A stretch of DNA of 64,000 nt from Pandoraea faecigallinarum (GCF_001029105.3 NZ_CP011807.3:1116001-1180000), one strand, 5' to 3'; shown: positions 34,417-43,296, numbered from the stretch's first letter. Notes: generated by a model from the sequence alone, not told the origin. Translations and numbers: made by a program.

Positions 34417-34578
34417 ATGCTTCACTACGCTGTCGTTTTTTTCGTGATCGCGCTGATCGCCGCCGTTTTCGGCTTCACCGGAATTGCCGCGGGCGCCGCC
34501 GAGATCGCGAAGATTCTGTTCTTCATCTTCCTGGTGATCTTCCTGGTCACGCTGCTCTTCGGGGTGTTCCGACGATAG
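34417..34578 (+). CDS. DUF1328 small membrane protein, copy 2
   Basis: A 53-residue second DUF1328 protein ([19 protein letters not shown], then [17 protein letters not shown]), ending in basic residues. ACGAGGAGGTTGCG gives a strong ribosome site. It is clearly a paralogue of the preceding gene and shares its transcript, which ends at the terminator 17 bases downstream. Confidence 0.88.
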   Translation: MLHYAVVFFVIALIAAVFGFTGIAAGAAEIAKILFFIFLVIFLVTLLFGVFRR

Positions 34579-34595
34579 ACGCCATCAGGGAGGCA

Positions 34596-34618
34596 GGGCG
34601 GCTTGTGCCGCCCTTTTT
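34596..34618 (+). terminator. Rho-independent terminator after the DUF1328 pair
   Basis: Stem GGGCGGC with TTGT loop and complementary arm, followed by five T residues. It separates the DUF1328 transcript from the ferritin-like gene. Confidence 0.9.
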
Positions 34619-34660
34619 GCCATATCTGCATAGCCGTGTCGCCGTCCACTCGCCCGATCC

Positions 34661-34684
34661 GAAGCACCGAAGCACCGAAGCACC
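34661..34684. repeat. Three tandem copies of GAAGCACC
   Basis: An exact 8-bp unit repeated three times in the gap before the ferritin-like gene, about 75 bases upstream of its start. It could be a slippage product or a spacing element in the promoter region. Confidence 0.6.
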
Positions 34685-34757
34685 CAATGGCGTCGACAGG
34701 ACCGGCGCCTCCCGAAACCCCGTCCAACTCGCATAACCGCTACAGGAGGATTCGCCA

Positions 34758-35369
34758 ATGCACACCGCCAAGCAAGCCAAGCAGCACGCCAACGAGCACG
34801 GCAAGCACGCGATGACCGGCAATGGTCACAGCCAGCACGCGGGTGGAGATTTCGAAATCGACGTTCGTGCGCTGCGCGAGCGTGCCCGGGAGCACCTCGA
34901 CGACGGTGCCGTCACGGAAGACTACCGTGCCGATCGCGATGCGGTCGTGCACATGCTCAACGACGCGCTCGCGACCGAACTCGTGTGCGTGCTGCGCTAC
35001 AAGCGTCACCATTTCATGGCCACGGGCATTCACGCCGAGCCCGTGGCGGCGGAATTCGCCGAGCATGCGGCCCAGGAGCAGGATCACGCGGATCGCATCG
35101 CGGCGCGTATCGTGCAACTGGGCGGCGAGCCCGATTTCTCGCCGGACAGCCTCTCCTCGCGCAGCCACGCCGAATACGTCACCGGTAGCAATCTGCGCGA
35201 CATGATTCGCGAAAATCTCGTCGCCGAGCGTATTGCGATTGAGAGTTACCGCGAGATGATTCATTATTTGGGCGATCGGGATACCACGACCCGTCGCATG
35301 CTCGAAGAAATTCTCGCCGTCGAGGAGGAGCACGCCGACGATATGCGGGATCTGCTCGACCGGGAGTGA
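34758..35369 (+). CDS. Ferritin-like (bacterioferritin-type) protein
   Basis: A 203-residue protein. After a His-rich, probably disordered N-terminus (residues 1-40) come four helices with bacterioferritin-like iron ligands: Glu in LNDALATELVCVLRYKRHH, Glu/His in AAQEQDHADRI, Glu in ENLVAERIAIESYREMI and Glu-x2-His in AVEEEHADDM. It likely oxidises and stores iron or protects against peroxide. It is preceded by the DUF1328 genes and followed by a NarL-type regulator. The ATG has AGGAGG about 11 bases upstream. Confidence 0.85.
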   Translation: MHTAKQAKQHANEHGKHAMTGNGHSQHAGGDFEIDVRALRERAREHLDDGAVTEDYRADRDAVVHMLNDALATELVCVLRYKRHHFMATGIHAEPVAAEFAEHAAQEQDHADRIAARIVQLGGEPDFSPDSLSSRSHAEYVTGSNLRDMIRENLVAERIAIESYREMIHYLGDRDTTTRRMLEEILAVEEEHADDMRDLLDRE

Positions 35370-35441
35370 CGGCCATGGCGCGCGCATCGAGATCACGCAA
35401 GCGCGGCCAGCCGGCCGACGGGGACAGTCTCTGGAGCTTAG

Positions 35442-36083
35442 ATGTCACTGACAATAAAAATCCTCATTGCCGACGACCATGCCATCGTTCGTACGGGCTT
35501 CAAGCAGTTCATTGCCGACGAGTCGGACATGGAAGTGCTGGGCGAGGCCGCGAGCGGGGACGAAGTGATTCGTGCCGTACGCGAGACCAAATTCGATGTC
35601 GTGTTGCTGGATATCGCCATGCCTGACAAGAACGGCATCGACACCCTGCGCGTGATCAAGCAGCTCAGGCCCGAGCAGGGCGTGTTGTTCCTCTCCACGT
35701 ATCCGGAAGCGCAGTATGCCGTGAATCTGCTGCGCGCCGGGGCCGACGGCTATCTGATGAAGGACGCCGCGCCCGAGGAGATCATCCGGGCAATCCGCAC
35801 CGTGGCGCGCGGTCATCGCTACGTCAGTGAGGTGACGGCGGATCTGCTTGCGCAAAAGCTCGACAAACCGGTCGACGAACCGATGCACGAGCAACTCTCG
35901 GAGCGCGAGTTCCAGGTGTTCTGCAAGCTGGCGCAGGGGCGCACGCCCACCGAGATTGCCGACGAGCTGCATCTGTCGGTGAAGACTGTCAGCACATATC
36001 GTGCGCGGGTGCTGGAGAAGATGCATTTGAAAACCAATGCCGACCTGACGCTTTATGCGCTCAAGAACGGCTTGATTAGTTGA
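35442..36083 (+). CDS. NarL/FixJ-family response regulator
   Basis: A 213-residue regulator with a receiver (acidic DDH at 11-13, phosphorylation Asp in VVLLDIAMPDKNG, Lys in GYLMKDA) and a C-terminal LuxR-type helix-turn-helix (TPTEIADELHLSVKTVSTYRARVLEKM). The CHASE3 HisKA_3 kinase at 32353-33927 is the obvious partner, though stress genes lie between and it is on the other strand. A receiver-only protein follows 13 bases later. Likely targets are the DUF1328, ferritin and small envelope genes nearby; this is inferred. Confidence 0.92.
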   Translation: MSLTIKILIADDHAIVRTGFKQFIADESDMEVLGEAASGDEVIRAVRETKFDVVLLDIAMPDKNGIDTLRVIKQLRPEQGVLFLSTYPEAQYAVNLLRAGADGYLMKDAAPEEIIRAIRTVARGHRYVSEVTADLLAQKLDKPVDEPMHEQLSEREFQVFCKLAQGRTPTEIADELHLSVKTVSTYRARVLEKMHLKTNADLTLYALKNGLIS

Positions 36084-36096
36084 GAGAGAGGCTGTC

Positions 36097-36519
36097 ATGT
36101 CAACCGGGAACGCGGCAACGCTTACGGGGTCCCGTTTGCCCCTGAAGGTGCTGCTGATCGAAGACTCGGCGGTGATTCGCGAGAGCCTGTCCGAAGCGCT
36201 CGGGTCGACCGGGATGCTGGAAGTGACAGGGGTGGCGGAGACGGCCGACGACGCGGTTCGCACCCTGGAAAACGATTCCTTCGACGCGGTGATCGTCGAT
36301 ATTCAATTGCGGCGCGGCTCCGGCATGGACGTGCTGTCTTACCTGCACAGCAAGGGCATGCTGGAAAAGCTCATGGCCATCGTGCTGACCAATTACGCGT
36401 TGGCGACCTACCGTAAGCGTTGCCAGCAACTGGGCGTGCAGCACTTCTTCGACAAATCGCTGGAGTTCGACCGGGTCATCGAGGTGCTCGACGAGTTCGC
36501 GACCGGTCGTCAGGCGTGA
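36097..36519 (+). CDS. Stand-alone response-regulator receiver protein
   Basis: A 140-residue receiver with no output domain: acidic pair in LLIEDSAVIRE, phosphorylation Asp in AVIVDIQLRRGSGMD, Thr in IVLTNYA and Lys in HFFDKSLE. It follows the NarL-type gene by 13 bases, so both are co-expressed. It may act as a phosphate sink or bind a partner to modulate the CHASE3 kinase pathway. Confidence 0.87.
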   Translation: MSTGNAATLTGSRLPLKVLLIEDSAVIRESLSEALGSTGMLEVTGVAETADDAVRTLENDSFDAVIVDIQLRRGSGMDVLSYLHSKGMLEKLMAIVLTNYALATYRKRCQQLGVQHFFDKSLEFDRVIEVLDEFATGRQA

Positions 36520-36611
36520 ATCCGGCGGCTGCGGCGCACACGACAGACCCCGGAGACTCCCTCTGCCCATAACCCTCACAATTCGGCATAAAGAGATCAA
36601 ATTTTATTATT

Positions 36612-36640
36612 TTCAACTATTTAGGCGCATGGGCTAGAAT
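36612..36640 (+). promoter_or_regulatory. Predicted sigma-70 promoter of metNIQ
   Basis: TTCAAC, 17 bases, TAGAAT, in an AT-rich patch about 75 bases before the metN start. Spacing is ideal and the -10 box is near consensus. I see no S-box riboswitch. Confidence 0.6.
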
Positions 36641-36715
36641 GTCGCCTTTGCGCTAAATAGAGTCTTGGCGGCGGCACTGCGGGCGTTTTCGGCAGTGGGG
36701 CTGCTATTTTTTTGC

Positions 36716-37750
36716 ATGATCGAACTCCAGAACATCACCCAGCGCTTTGCTGGACCCAAGGGGCCGATCGACGCGCTTTCCAATATCAGCCTGTCGATCG
36801 AGCGCGGCGAAGTCTTCGGCATCATCGGCCGAAGCGGCGCCGGAAAGAGCACGCTCGTGCGTGTCATCAACTTGCTGAACCGTCCCAGCGATGGCACGGT
36901 GCGGGTCGACGGTCAGGATCTGACCTCGTTGTCGTCGGACGAATTGCGTCAGGCGCGCCGCCGCATCGGCATGATCTTCCAGCATTTCAACCTCCTGAGC
37001 TCGCGTACCGTCTACCAGAACGTGGCGCTGCCGCTCGAACTCGCCGGCGTGAGCGCGGCAGAGATTCGCGCGAAGGTGTTGCCGTTGCTCGAACTCGTGG
37101 GCCTGACGGCACAGAAGGACCGCTATCCGTCGCAGATCTCCGGCGGCCAGAAGCAGCGCGTGGGGATCGCCCGCGCCTTGGCGAGCGAGCCGCAGGTGCT
37201 GCTCTCGGACGAAGCCACCTCGGCGCTCGATCCGGAGACGACCCGCTCGATCCTCGACCTGCTCAAGCGCATCAACCGCGAACTGGGGCTGACGGTCGTG
37301 CTGATTACGCACCAGATGGAAGTGATCAAGCAGGTCTGCGATCGCGTGGCGGTACTCGATGCCGGACGCGTGGTCGAGCAGGGGGCGGTGATCGACGTGT
37401 TCCTGCGTCCCCGGCACGACGTCACACGCGCGCTGATCGGCGACGTGATCGCGCAGGAGCTGCCCGCCGGTGTGCGCGAGCGCGTGGCATCGCGCATCGG
37501 CAACGGCCACGATCATCTGTACCGTCTCGCGTTTTCGGGCGCGGGCGTGGACCAGCCGCTGCTCTCCGAAGCCATTCGCCGCTACGAACTCGATTTCAAC
37601 ATCCTGCACGGCCAGATCGACGAGATTCAGGGGCAGGCATTCGGATCGCTCGCCGTGATGGCGGGCGGCACACCGGCCCGCGTGGCCGAAGCCATGGCGT
37701 TCCTCGCCAGTGAAGGCGTCGTCGTCGAGGAGTTGAGCCATGTGGAGTGA
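36716..37750 (+). CDS. metN: Methionine ABC transporter ATP-binding protein MetN
   Basis: A 344-residue ATPase: Walker [10 protein letters not shown], signature [10 protein letters not shown], Walker [13 protein letters not shown] and a C-terminal NIL domain (from about residue 265) that senses intracellular methionine and causes trans-inhibition. The ATG at 36716 lacks a clear ribosome site. metI overlaps its end by 11 bases and metQ follows, giving the full D/L-methionine importer. Confidence 0.96.
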   Translation: MIELQNITQRFAGPKGPIDALSNISLSIERGEVFGIIGRSGAGKSTLVRVINLLNRPSDGTVRVDGQDLTSLSSDELRQARRRIGMIFQHFNLLSSRTVYQNVALPLELAGVSAAEIRAKVLPLLELVGLTAQKDRYPSQISGGQKQRVGIARALASEPQVLLSDEATSALDPETTRSILDLLKRINRELGLTVVLITHQMEVIKQVCDRVAVLDAGRVVEQGAVIDVFLRPRHDVTRALIGDVIAQELPAGVRERVASRIGNGHDHLYRLAFSGAGVDQPLLSEAIRRYELDFNILHGQIDEIQGQAFGSLAVMAGGTPARVAEAMAFLASEGVVVEELSHVE

Positions 37751-38393
37751 AATGTTCGATCTGTTCGTCTCCTCGTTCTGGGAGACGCTCATCATGGTCG
37801 GGATTTCCGGCCTGATCGGCGCCGTGGTCGGCGTGCCTCTGGGCGTGCTGTTGTATCTGACGGATCGTAACGGCGTGTTGCAGAACCTGCCGACCAACCG
37901 GGTCGTCGGGATCATCGTCAACGCCGTGCGCTCGACGCCGTTCATCATTCTGCTCGTGGCCGTGATTCCGTTCACGCGCCTGATCGTGGGCTCATCCATC
38001 GGTACGATGGCCGCCGTGGTGCCGCTTACCATCGCTGCCGCGCCGTTCGTCGCCCGTCTGGTGGAGACCGCGCTGCGTGAGGTCGACCGCGGGCTGATCG
38101 AAGCCGCGCAGTCGATGGGTGCGACGACTGGCCAGATCGTCATGAAGGTGTTGCTGCCCGAGGCGCTGCCCGGGATCGTTGCCGGTCTGACGATCACGTT
38201 CGTGAGTCTGGTGGGTTATTCGGCCATGGCTGGCGCCATCGGCGGCGGCGGACTGGGCGACCTGGGAATCCGCTACGGCTATCAGCGCTTCCTGCCGGAA
38301 GTCATGATTACCGTCGTACTGATCCTGATCGTTTTCGTGCAACTGGTGCAGACGTTCGGGGACTGGCTGGTGCGCCGTCTCAGTCATAAGTAA
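37740..38393 (+). CDS. metI: Methionine ABC transporter permease MetI
   Basis: A 217-residue inner-membrane permease with five or six helices. The EAA loop reads [20 protein letters not shown], and [27 protein letters not shown] is the family signature. It overlaps metN by 11 bases, so translation is coupled. Confidence 0.96.
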   Translation: MWSEMFDLFVSSFWETLIMVGISGLIGAVVGVPLGVLLYLTDRNGVLQNLPTNRVVGIIVNAVRSTPFIILLVAVIPFTRLIVGSSIGTMAAVVPLTIAAAPFVARLVETALREVDRGLIEAAQSMGATTGQIVMKVLLPEALPGIVAGLTITFVSLVGYSAMAGAIGGGGLGDLGIRYGYQRFLPEVMITVVLILIVFVQLVQTFGDWLVRRLSHK

Positions 38394-38488
38394 GACAAGT
38401 CGGGCGAGTTTGCCGACGCAGTACCCAAAAGCAGACATAGGGTCTTTTCGCCGGCCAGCCGGCACGCTACTCAAACACGGGGTTTTCC

Positions 38489-39301
38489 ATGCAACGTCGT
38501 ACGCTTTTCAAGCTGTTGGCCGGTGTCGGTGCCGCCACGGTTTTCGCCACGCAATTCGCGGCTCCGGCTGCGGCGGCTGACGCCGTCAACCTGAAAGTCG
38601 GTGTGACAGGCGGCCCGCACGCCCAGATCTTCGACGAAGTGAAGAAGGTCGCCGCCAAGGACGGACTGAACATCAAGGTCATCGAATTCAGCGACTACGT
38701 GCAGCCGAACGCCGCACTGTCGTCGGGCGATCTGGACGTGAACAGCTACCAGCACCAGCCGTACCTCGACGCGCAGATCAAGGATCGCGGCTACAAGCTC
38801 GAATCCATCGCCAAGACCGTGATCTTCCCGATGGGCGTCTATTCGAAGAAGCTCAAGTCGCTGGCCGATCTGAAGACGGGCGACAAGGTTTCGCTGCCGA
38901 ACGACCCGACCAACGGCGGCCGCGCGCTGCTGTTGCTGCAAAAGCAGGGGCTGATCAAGCTGCGCGCCGACGCGGGTCTGAAGGCCACGCCGATCGACGT
39001 GGCAGAAAACCCGAAGAAGCTGAAGTTCGTGGAACTGGACGCCGCGCAACTGCCGCGCTCGCTCGACGACGTGGCTGTGGCCGTTATCAACACCAACTTC
39101 GCAATGGAAGCCGGTCTGAACCCGAAGAAGGATTCGATCGCCATCGAAGACGCCAACGGCCCGTACGCCAACGTGCTGGTGATCCGCACGGCAGACAAGA
39201 ACAAGCCGTGGGTGGCCAAGCTCATCAAGGCATACCACTCGCCGGAAGTGAAGGCCTTCATCGAGCAGAAGTTCGGTGGATCTGTCGTGACCGCCTGGTA
39301 A
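38489..39301 (+). CDS. metQ: Methionine-binding protein MetQ (NlpA family)
   Basis: A 270-residue binding protein with the NlpA/MetQ pattern (LKVGVTGGPHAQIFDEVKK, VNSYQHQPYLDAQIKDRG). Unlike E. coli MetQ it lacks a lipobox: the signal reads QRRTLFKLLAG and ends AAPAAAADA, a likely twin-arginine signal giving a soluble periplasmic protein. It is the last gene of metNIQ. Its original terminator appears to have been split by the downstream insertion sequence. Confidence 0.95.
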   Translation: MQRRTLFKLLAGVGAATVFATQFAAPAAAADAVNLKVGVTGGPHAQIFDEVKKVAAKDGLNIKVIEFSDYVQPNAALSSGDLDVNSYQHQPYLDAQIKDRGYKLESIAKTVIFPMGVYSKKLKSLADLKTGDKVSLPNDPTNGGRALLLLQKQGLIKLRADAGLKATPIDVAENPKKLKFVELDAAQLPRSLDDVAVAVINTNFAMEAGLNPKKDSIAIEDANGPYANVLVIRTADKNKPWVAKLIKAYHSPEVKAFIEQKFGGSVVTAW

Positions 39302-39356
39302 GCCCGGCGATGTGCCGGGACGGTTCACCGCACGACGGTGACCGGCGCCGAGGAAC

Positions 39357-39378
39357 GGCAACGCCTTGCGGCGTTGCC
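39357..39378. repeat. Left 22-bp target duplication of the insertion sequence
   Basis: Arm GGCAACGCC, loop TTGC and complementary arm GGCGTTGCC. The same 22 bases in the same orientation occur at 40949-40970, directly on the other side of the insertion sequence. It is half of the split metQ terminator. Confidence 0.8.
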
Positions 39379-39391
39379 CAGATTGCTGACG

Positions 39392-39422
39392 AACCCCTCG
39401 TTTTTCGGAGCGAGGGGTTTTT
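39392..39422 (+). terminator. Hairpin terminator inside the left end of the IS
   Basis: Stem AACCCCTCG with a 10-base loop and complementary arm, followed by five T residues. It can now terminate metNIQ transcripts in place of the interrupted original, and also blocks entry into the transposase region. Confidence 0.7.
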
Positions 39423-39427
39423 GGCTT

Positions 39428-40894
39428 TTAGGCAAGGGCGAATGGGCAGCGTAAGGGCGCGCACATTGAGAGACAAGCCCTCAGGACGCTCATGAGCCAC
39501 CGAAACGGGCGCCAGAGGTACGAACGCTCGCCTAAACGCGCCCGTAGGCGCGCCACCAGCATCGCAATTTTCTTGATGTTCTGCGCCGCCGCAGCCAACA
39601 AGCACTGCTCGGCCACCTTGCGCAGCCCGCGCATGCGCGCATAGCGATGCCCATGCAGTTGCTTGGCATCGGCGAAGCTGCGTTCCACCGTCTCCTTGCG
39701 CCGCGCGTAAATGCGTCGCCCCCACTCGCTCAGCCGCCTCGCATCCACCCGCTCCTTGGCGCGCTCCCAGACATGGCGCGTCACCACCTTCACCGCGTTG
39801 GCACTGTTCGTGCACTGTGCTCGTACCGGGCAGCACCGGCATATCCGAGCATCGGATTTGTATTCCCGATAGCCGAGCCGGTTAGTCGTGCTGTACGGCA
39901 GCGCCTGTCCCTGCGGGCACACGTACTCGTTGCGGTACGCGTCGTACTGGAACTGCCGTTTGTAGAACAGCCCCGGCTTGTGGTTCGGCGTGCGATAGCC
40001 CATCACCCCGGCAATCTCCCGCTCCTCGAGCCCCTGGCACACCGCCGGCGTGAAGTAGCCAGCATCCAGCCCCACCGCTTCCACCTTGAACTCGAAGCGC
40101 TCGCGCTGTCGATCCAGCCGCTCCAGATACGGCTGGCTGTCGTGCACCGAGGCCGGCGTCACATGCGTATCGGTGATGATCGCGTGCTTCGCGTCCACCG
40201 TGCGGTGGTCCAGATAGAAGAACCCCTTCGGCTTGTCGTCCCGCACCATGTAGCCGCTGTCCGGATCGGTCCGGCTAATCTTGGTGTCCTTGCTCGACGG
40301 CGGCTCATCGCCGTCGCGATTCAGCGGCTTCTTGCCATGCGCGGCCCGGTCCGCATCCACTGCCGCATTGAGCTTCTCCAGATAGGCCGCAGGCGTCTGT
40401 TCCAGCTTTACCACGTCGAATTTGTTCTTGTTCGCGTTGGCTTTCAGGTGCGTGCTGTCGGTGTACAGCACCCGGCCATCGACCAGACCACGGCCCATCG
40501 CCTGGCGCACGATCTCGTCGAAGATCTCCTGATACACCGTCGTGTCCGTGAAGCGTCGGCGGCGATTCTGTGAGAACGTCGACGCATCCGGCACCTTGTC
40601 GGTCAGCCGAAACCGGGCGAACCACCGATAGGCGACGTTGACCTGGACCTCGCGCATCAACTGCCGCTCACTGCGCACTCCAAACAGGTAGCCGATGAAC
40701 AGCAGCTTGAACATCACCACCGGATCGAGCGCCGGACGACCGTTGTCTGCGCAGTACAGATGCGCGACCTTTTCGCGGATGAATTCGAAATCCACTGCCG
40801 CGTCGATCTGGCGCAGCAGGTGGTCCTTCGGCACGAGTTCCTCGAGCGTCACCATCTCGAGTTCGTGCTGCGTGGGCGTCGGGATCTTTAGCAT
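39428..40894 (-). CDS. IS1182-family DDE transposase
   Basis: A 488-residue apparently intact transposase. The N-terminal DUF772-type region (LVPKDHLLRQIDAAVDF, DNGRPALDPVVMFKLL) is followed by the DDE core: Asp in LYTDSTHLKANANK, Asp in EAVGLDAGYF and Glu in RRKETVERSFADAKQLHGHRY. I take the Met at 40894 (MLKIPTPTQ) as start; the frame is open to 40912. The Cys-rich segment CRCCPVRAQC is typical of the family. No frameshift or internal stop is seen, so the element may be active. Confidence 0.92.
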   Translation of the reverse strand: MLKIPTPTQHELEMVTLEELVPKDHLLRQIDAAVDFEFIREKVAHLYCADNGRPALDPVVMFKLLFIGYLFGVRSERQLMREVQVNVAYRWFARFRLTDKVPDASTFSQNRRRRFTDTTVYQEIFDEIVRQAMGRGLVDGRVLYTDSTHLKANANKNKFDVVKLEQTPAAYLEKLNAAVDADRAAHGKKPLNRDGDEPPSSKDTKISRTDPDSGYMVRDDKPKGFFYLDHRTVDAKHAIITDTHVTPASVHDSQPYLERLDRQRERFEFKVEAVGLDAGYFTPAVCQGLEEREIAGVMGYRTPNHKPGLFYKRQFQYDAYRNEYVCPQGQALPYSTTNRLGYREYKSDARICRCCPVRAQCTNSANAVKVVTRHVWERAKERVDARRLSEWGRRIYARRKETVERSFADAKQLHGHRYARMRGLRKVAEQCLLAAAAQNIKKIAMLVARLRARLGERSYLWRPFRWLMSVLRACLSMCAPLRCPFALA

Positions 40895-40948
40895 CCTGCT
40901 ATTAAAAAACAAAACCCTCGCACTTGGCGAGGGTTTGTCAGCAATCTG

Positions 40949-40970
40949 GGCAACGCCTTGCGGCGTTGCC
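40949..40970. repeat. Right 22-bp target duplication of the insertion sequence
   Basis: Exact copy, same orientation, of 39357-39378. Here the hairpin is followed by GTTTTTTTT. Joined to the AAC before the left copy it rebuilds a 12-bp stem with a long T tract, the likely original metNIQ terminator. Confidence 0.8.
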
Positions 40971-41322
40971 GTTTTTTTTCGTCCTTGTGCGGCGCGGAGA
41001 ATGCGGCAAGGCTGTGGGTCCCCACGCGACGGCGGGCCGAAGGCCGTGGGGGCCCGACGTTTGTGGCATTTCCGATGCTGTCACGGTTTTGTCAAATAAC
41101 GGCGATAGCCTGATTGCCAAGTAAAAGAGGGTGCCCGCGGGCACCGTCACAAGACGCGGATATGGGCCGAAGAGCAGCGACCGCACGCGAAGCACGGGGA
41201 ACGGGTGAGACTCCATCGGAGCGTACGACCGCCGGTGCGCGCGATGGCGCCCGACACATGCCCGCACGACGTATAGCGGTTGGCATGATGCCGGCGCACC
41301 GCACCGACTTACGGAGTCTCAG
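40971..41322. other. Intergenic region downstream of the IS
   Basis: 352 bases before the EAL-CBS-GGDEF gene. It holds the T tract of the split metQ terminator, an AT-rich stretch near 41085-41125 that could hold a promoter, and a perfect 16-bp palindrome GGTGCCCGCGGGCACC at 41130-41145. No gene is supported. Confidence 0.5.
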
Positions 41323-43230
41323 TTGAACCCTCTCCCGCCTGCCGCCTCTGCCGCAGCTGTCGCGACCGTAGGCATACGTCCGCAGGAACGCTTCGGCGCC
41401 CTCGCGCGCGACGCGCAACCACCTTCCCCGATTTCACCGTTTGCCGAACCCGACGAAGCGTCGTTGCTCGCGGAACTCTGCGAAGGCATCGGCCTGACGT
41501 GCGTGTTCCAGCCGATTCTCGATTTTCGAACCTCCGAAGTGGCCGGCTACGAAGGGCTGGTGCGCGGACCGGCGGGCACGACGATTCACTCGCCGATGGC
41601 GCTCTTTGCCGCCGCGCGTCGACACGGGCTGCTCGGCCCGCTCGAACTCGCGTGCCGGCGAACGGTGCTGCGCGGGTTCGTCGAGCAGGACCTGCCGGAA
41701 CGTCTCTTCCTGAATATCGGCCCGGTCACGCGGGCGCAACCCGGCGGCGGCGTAAGCGAGTCGCTCGGGCTCGACGAAACCTTCGCGATGCTCCAGTCGT
41801 TTCACCTGCCGCCCGAGCGCGTGGTGCTCGAACTGACCGAGCATGCGCCTGCGCTCGATCTGGCGAGCACGCGTGCTTCGCTCGCGGCGTATCGCGCGCT
41901 GGGGTTCGAGGTGGCGCTCGACGACATGGGCGAGGGCTATGCAAGCTTGCGCCTCTGGTCGGAACTGCGACCGGATTACGTCAAGATCGACCGGCACTTC
42001 GTCGACGGTATCGACACGGACACGGTCAAGCTTCAGTTCGTGCGCTCGATGCGTCAGATCGCCGAGACGAGCGGTACGCGCGTGATCGCCGAAGGCATCG
42101 AACACGCTGAGGAGCTTCAGGTCGTGCGCGATCTGGGTATTTTTCTCGGCCAGGGATATTTCATTGCCCGGCCCGAGGCGCAGCCGCAACGGGCGATCAC
42201 GGCGAACGTGCAGGATGTCGTGAACGAGCGTCGCGCCTATGTGCATCAGCAGCCGAGTCAGCTGGGCGCGGGCAACGTGACGCTGGAGCGCATCGCGTCG
42301 TACGTCGCGCCGGTGTCGCCGGACACGCGCAGCGAGGATGTCGTCGCACGTTTCGAAAGCGACCCCGCGCTGGAGGTGTTGCCCGTCGTCGAGCGCGAGC
42401 GTGCTGTCGGGCTGATCGGGCGGGCGTCGTTGATCGGGCGGTTTGCGCGTCCGTTCACGCGCGAACTCTACGGACGCAAGCCATGCTCGGCGGTAATGGA
42501 GCCGCGCCCGCTGACGTTCGACAAGGCCGCGCGGGTCGAAGACCTGAGCCGGATGATCGCCGAAGGCGCCAGTCGTCAGATCGCAGCCGGCTTCATCGTG
42601 ACCGATCAGGGACGCTATTTCGGTGTAGCGCAGGGGCATGCGCTGATGCGGCACATCACCGACATGCAACTCGATGCTGCGCGTTACGCCAATCCGCTCA
42701 CGCTGCTGCCGGGCAACGTGCCGATCGACGATTACATGGATCGCATGATCGGCGAGCGGCAGTCCTTTCACGCGTGCTACGTCGATCTGGACAACTTCAA
42801 GCCGTTCAACGACGTGTTCGGCTATCGCCGTGGCGACGACCTGATTCAACTGGTCGCACGCGTGTTGATGGCCGTGCGAAACCCCGAATGTGATTTTCTC
42901 GGGCACATCGGCGGCGACGACTTTCTGATCCTGTTCCGCAGTCCCGACTGGGAAGCGCGCTGTCGCGAAGCGCTCACGCGTTTCGGCGAAGCGGTCACGG
43001 AGTACTTCCATCCCGACCAGATTGCCGCGGGGGGATTCGAAGCGGAGGACCGTCGCGGGATGGTCATCTTCCATCCGATCACGAGCCTGTCGATCGGGGT
43101 GGTCGCGGTCACCCCCGAGAGTTTCCCGTCGCACGTGGAAGTGTCGGCCGCGGCGGCCGACGCCAAGAAGATGGCCAAACGCGCGCTCGGCAACAGCCTG
43201 TTCGTCGAGCGGCGCAGGGCGCATCGATAA
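41323..43230 (+). CDS. Cyclic-di-GMP protein, EAL-CBS-GGDEF
   Basis: A 635-residue soluble protein. The EAL domain (about 50-300) keeps its catalytic set: Glu in YEGLVRG, Asn in LNIGPV, Glu in LELTEH, paired Asp in LDDMGEGY, Lys in DYVKIDRHF, Glu in IAEGIE and Gln in GQGYF, so phosphodiesterase activity is likely. A CBS-like pair (about 320-440) may sense nucleotides. The C-terminal GGDEF domain has HIGGDDFLILF, with Asp where the catalytic Glu is usual, so cyclase activity may be lost or low. The start appears to be TTG at 41323 after ACGGAG; no better ATG lies in frame nearby. Confidence 0.88.
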   Translation: MNPLPPAASAAAVATVGIRPQERFGALARDAQPPSPISPFAEPDEASLLAELCEGIGLTCVFQPILDFRTSEVAGYEGLVRGPAGTTIHSPMALFAAARRHGLLGPLELACRRTVLRGFVEQDLPERLFLNIGPVTRAQPGGGVSESLGLDETFAMLQSFHLPPERVVLELTEHAPALDLASTRASLAAYRALGFEVALDDMGEGYASLRLWSELRPDYVKIDRHFVDGIDTDTVKLQFVRSMRQIAETSGTRVIAEGIEHAEELQVVRDLGIFLGQGYFIARPEAQPQRAITANVQDVVNERRAYVHQQPSQLGAGNVTLERIASYVAPVSPDTRSEDVVARFESDPALEVLPVVERERAVGLIGRASLIGRFARPFTRELYGRKPCSAVMEPRPLTFDKAARVEDLSRMIAEGASRQIAAGFIVTDQGRYFGVAQGHALMRHITDMQLDAARYANPLTLLPGNVPIDDYMDRMIGERQSFHACYVDLDNFKPFNDVFGYRRGDDLIQLVARVLMAVRNPECDFLGHIGGDDFLILFRSPDWEARCREALTRFGEAVTEYFHPDQIAAGGFEAEDRRGMVIFHPITSLSIGVVAVTPESFPSHVEVSAAAADAKKMAKRALGNSLFVERRRAHR

Positions 43231-43270
43231 GTGTGGCGGCAGGCGGACCGAAGACGCGCCGCCGGCAACG

Positions 43271-43296
43271 AAAAAGCCCGCCGACCGGCGGGCTTT
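43271..43296. terminator. Bidirectional terminator between convergent genes
   Basis: Stem AAAGCCCGCC with GACC loop. Five T residues follow on the minus strand (for the permease gene) and TTTCCCTT on the plus strand (for the EAL-CBS-GGDEF gene). Confidence 0.85.

Larger units (their letters stand above)
39379..40948 (-). mobile_element. IS1182-family insertion sequence, 1570 bp
   Basis: The ends are defined by inverted repeats that start CAGATTGCTGAC on both sides, continuing GAACCCCTCG on the left and AAACCCTCG on the right. They are flanked by identical 22-bp direct repeats that form a hairpin. The element holds one transposase gene on the minus strand. Just inside each end is a second hairpin (AACCCCTCG on the left, AAACCCTCG on the right), which may insulate the transposase from outside transcription. 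Size and preference for a palindromic target fit IS1182. Confidence 0.85.

Noticed and set aside
35375..35626. Short plus-strand frame starting MARASRSRKRGQ between the ferritin-like gene and the NarL regulator
   Set aside because: It overlaps the regulator in another frame and has no convincing initiation site or relatives that I recognise.
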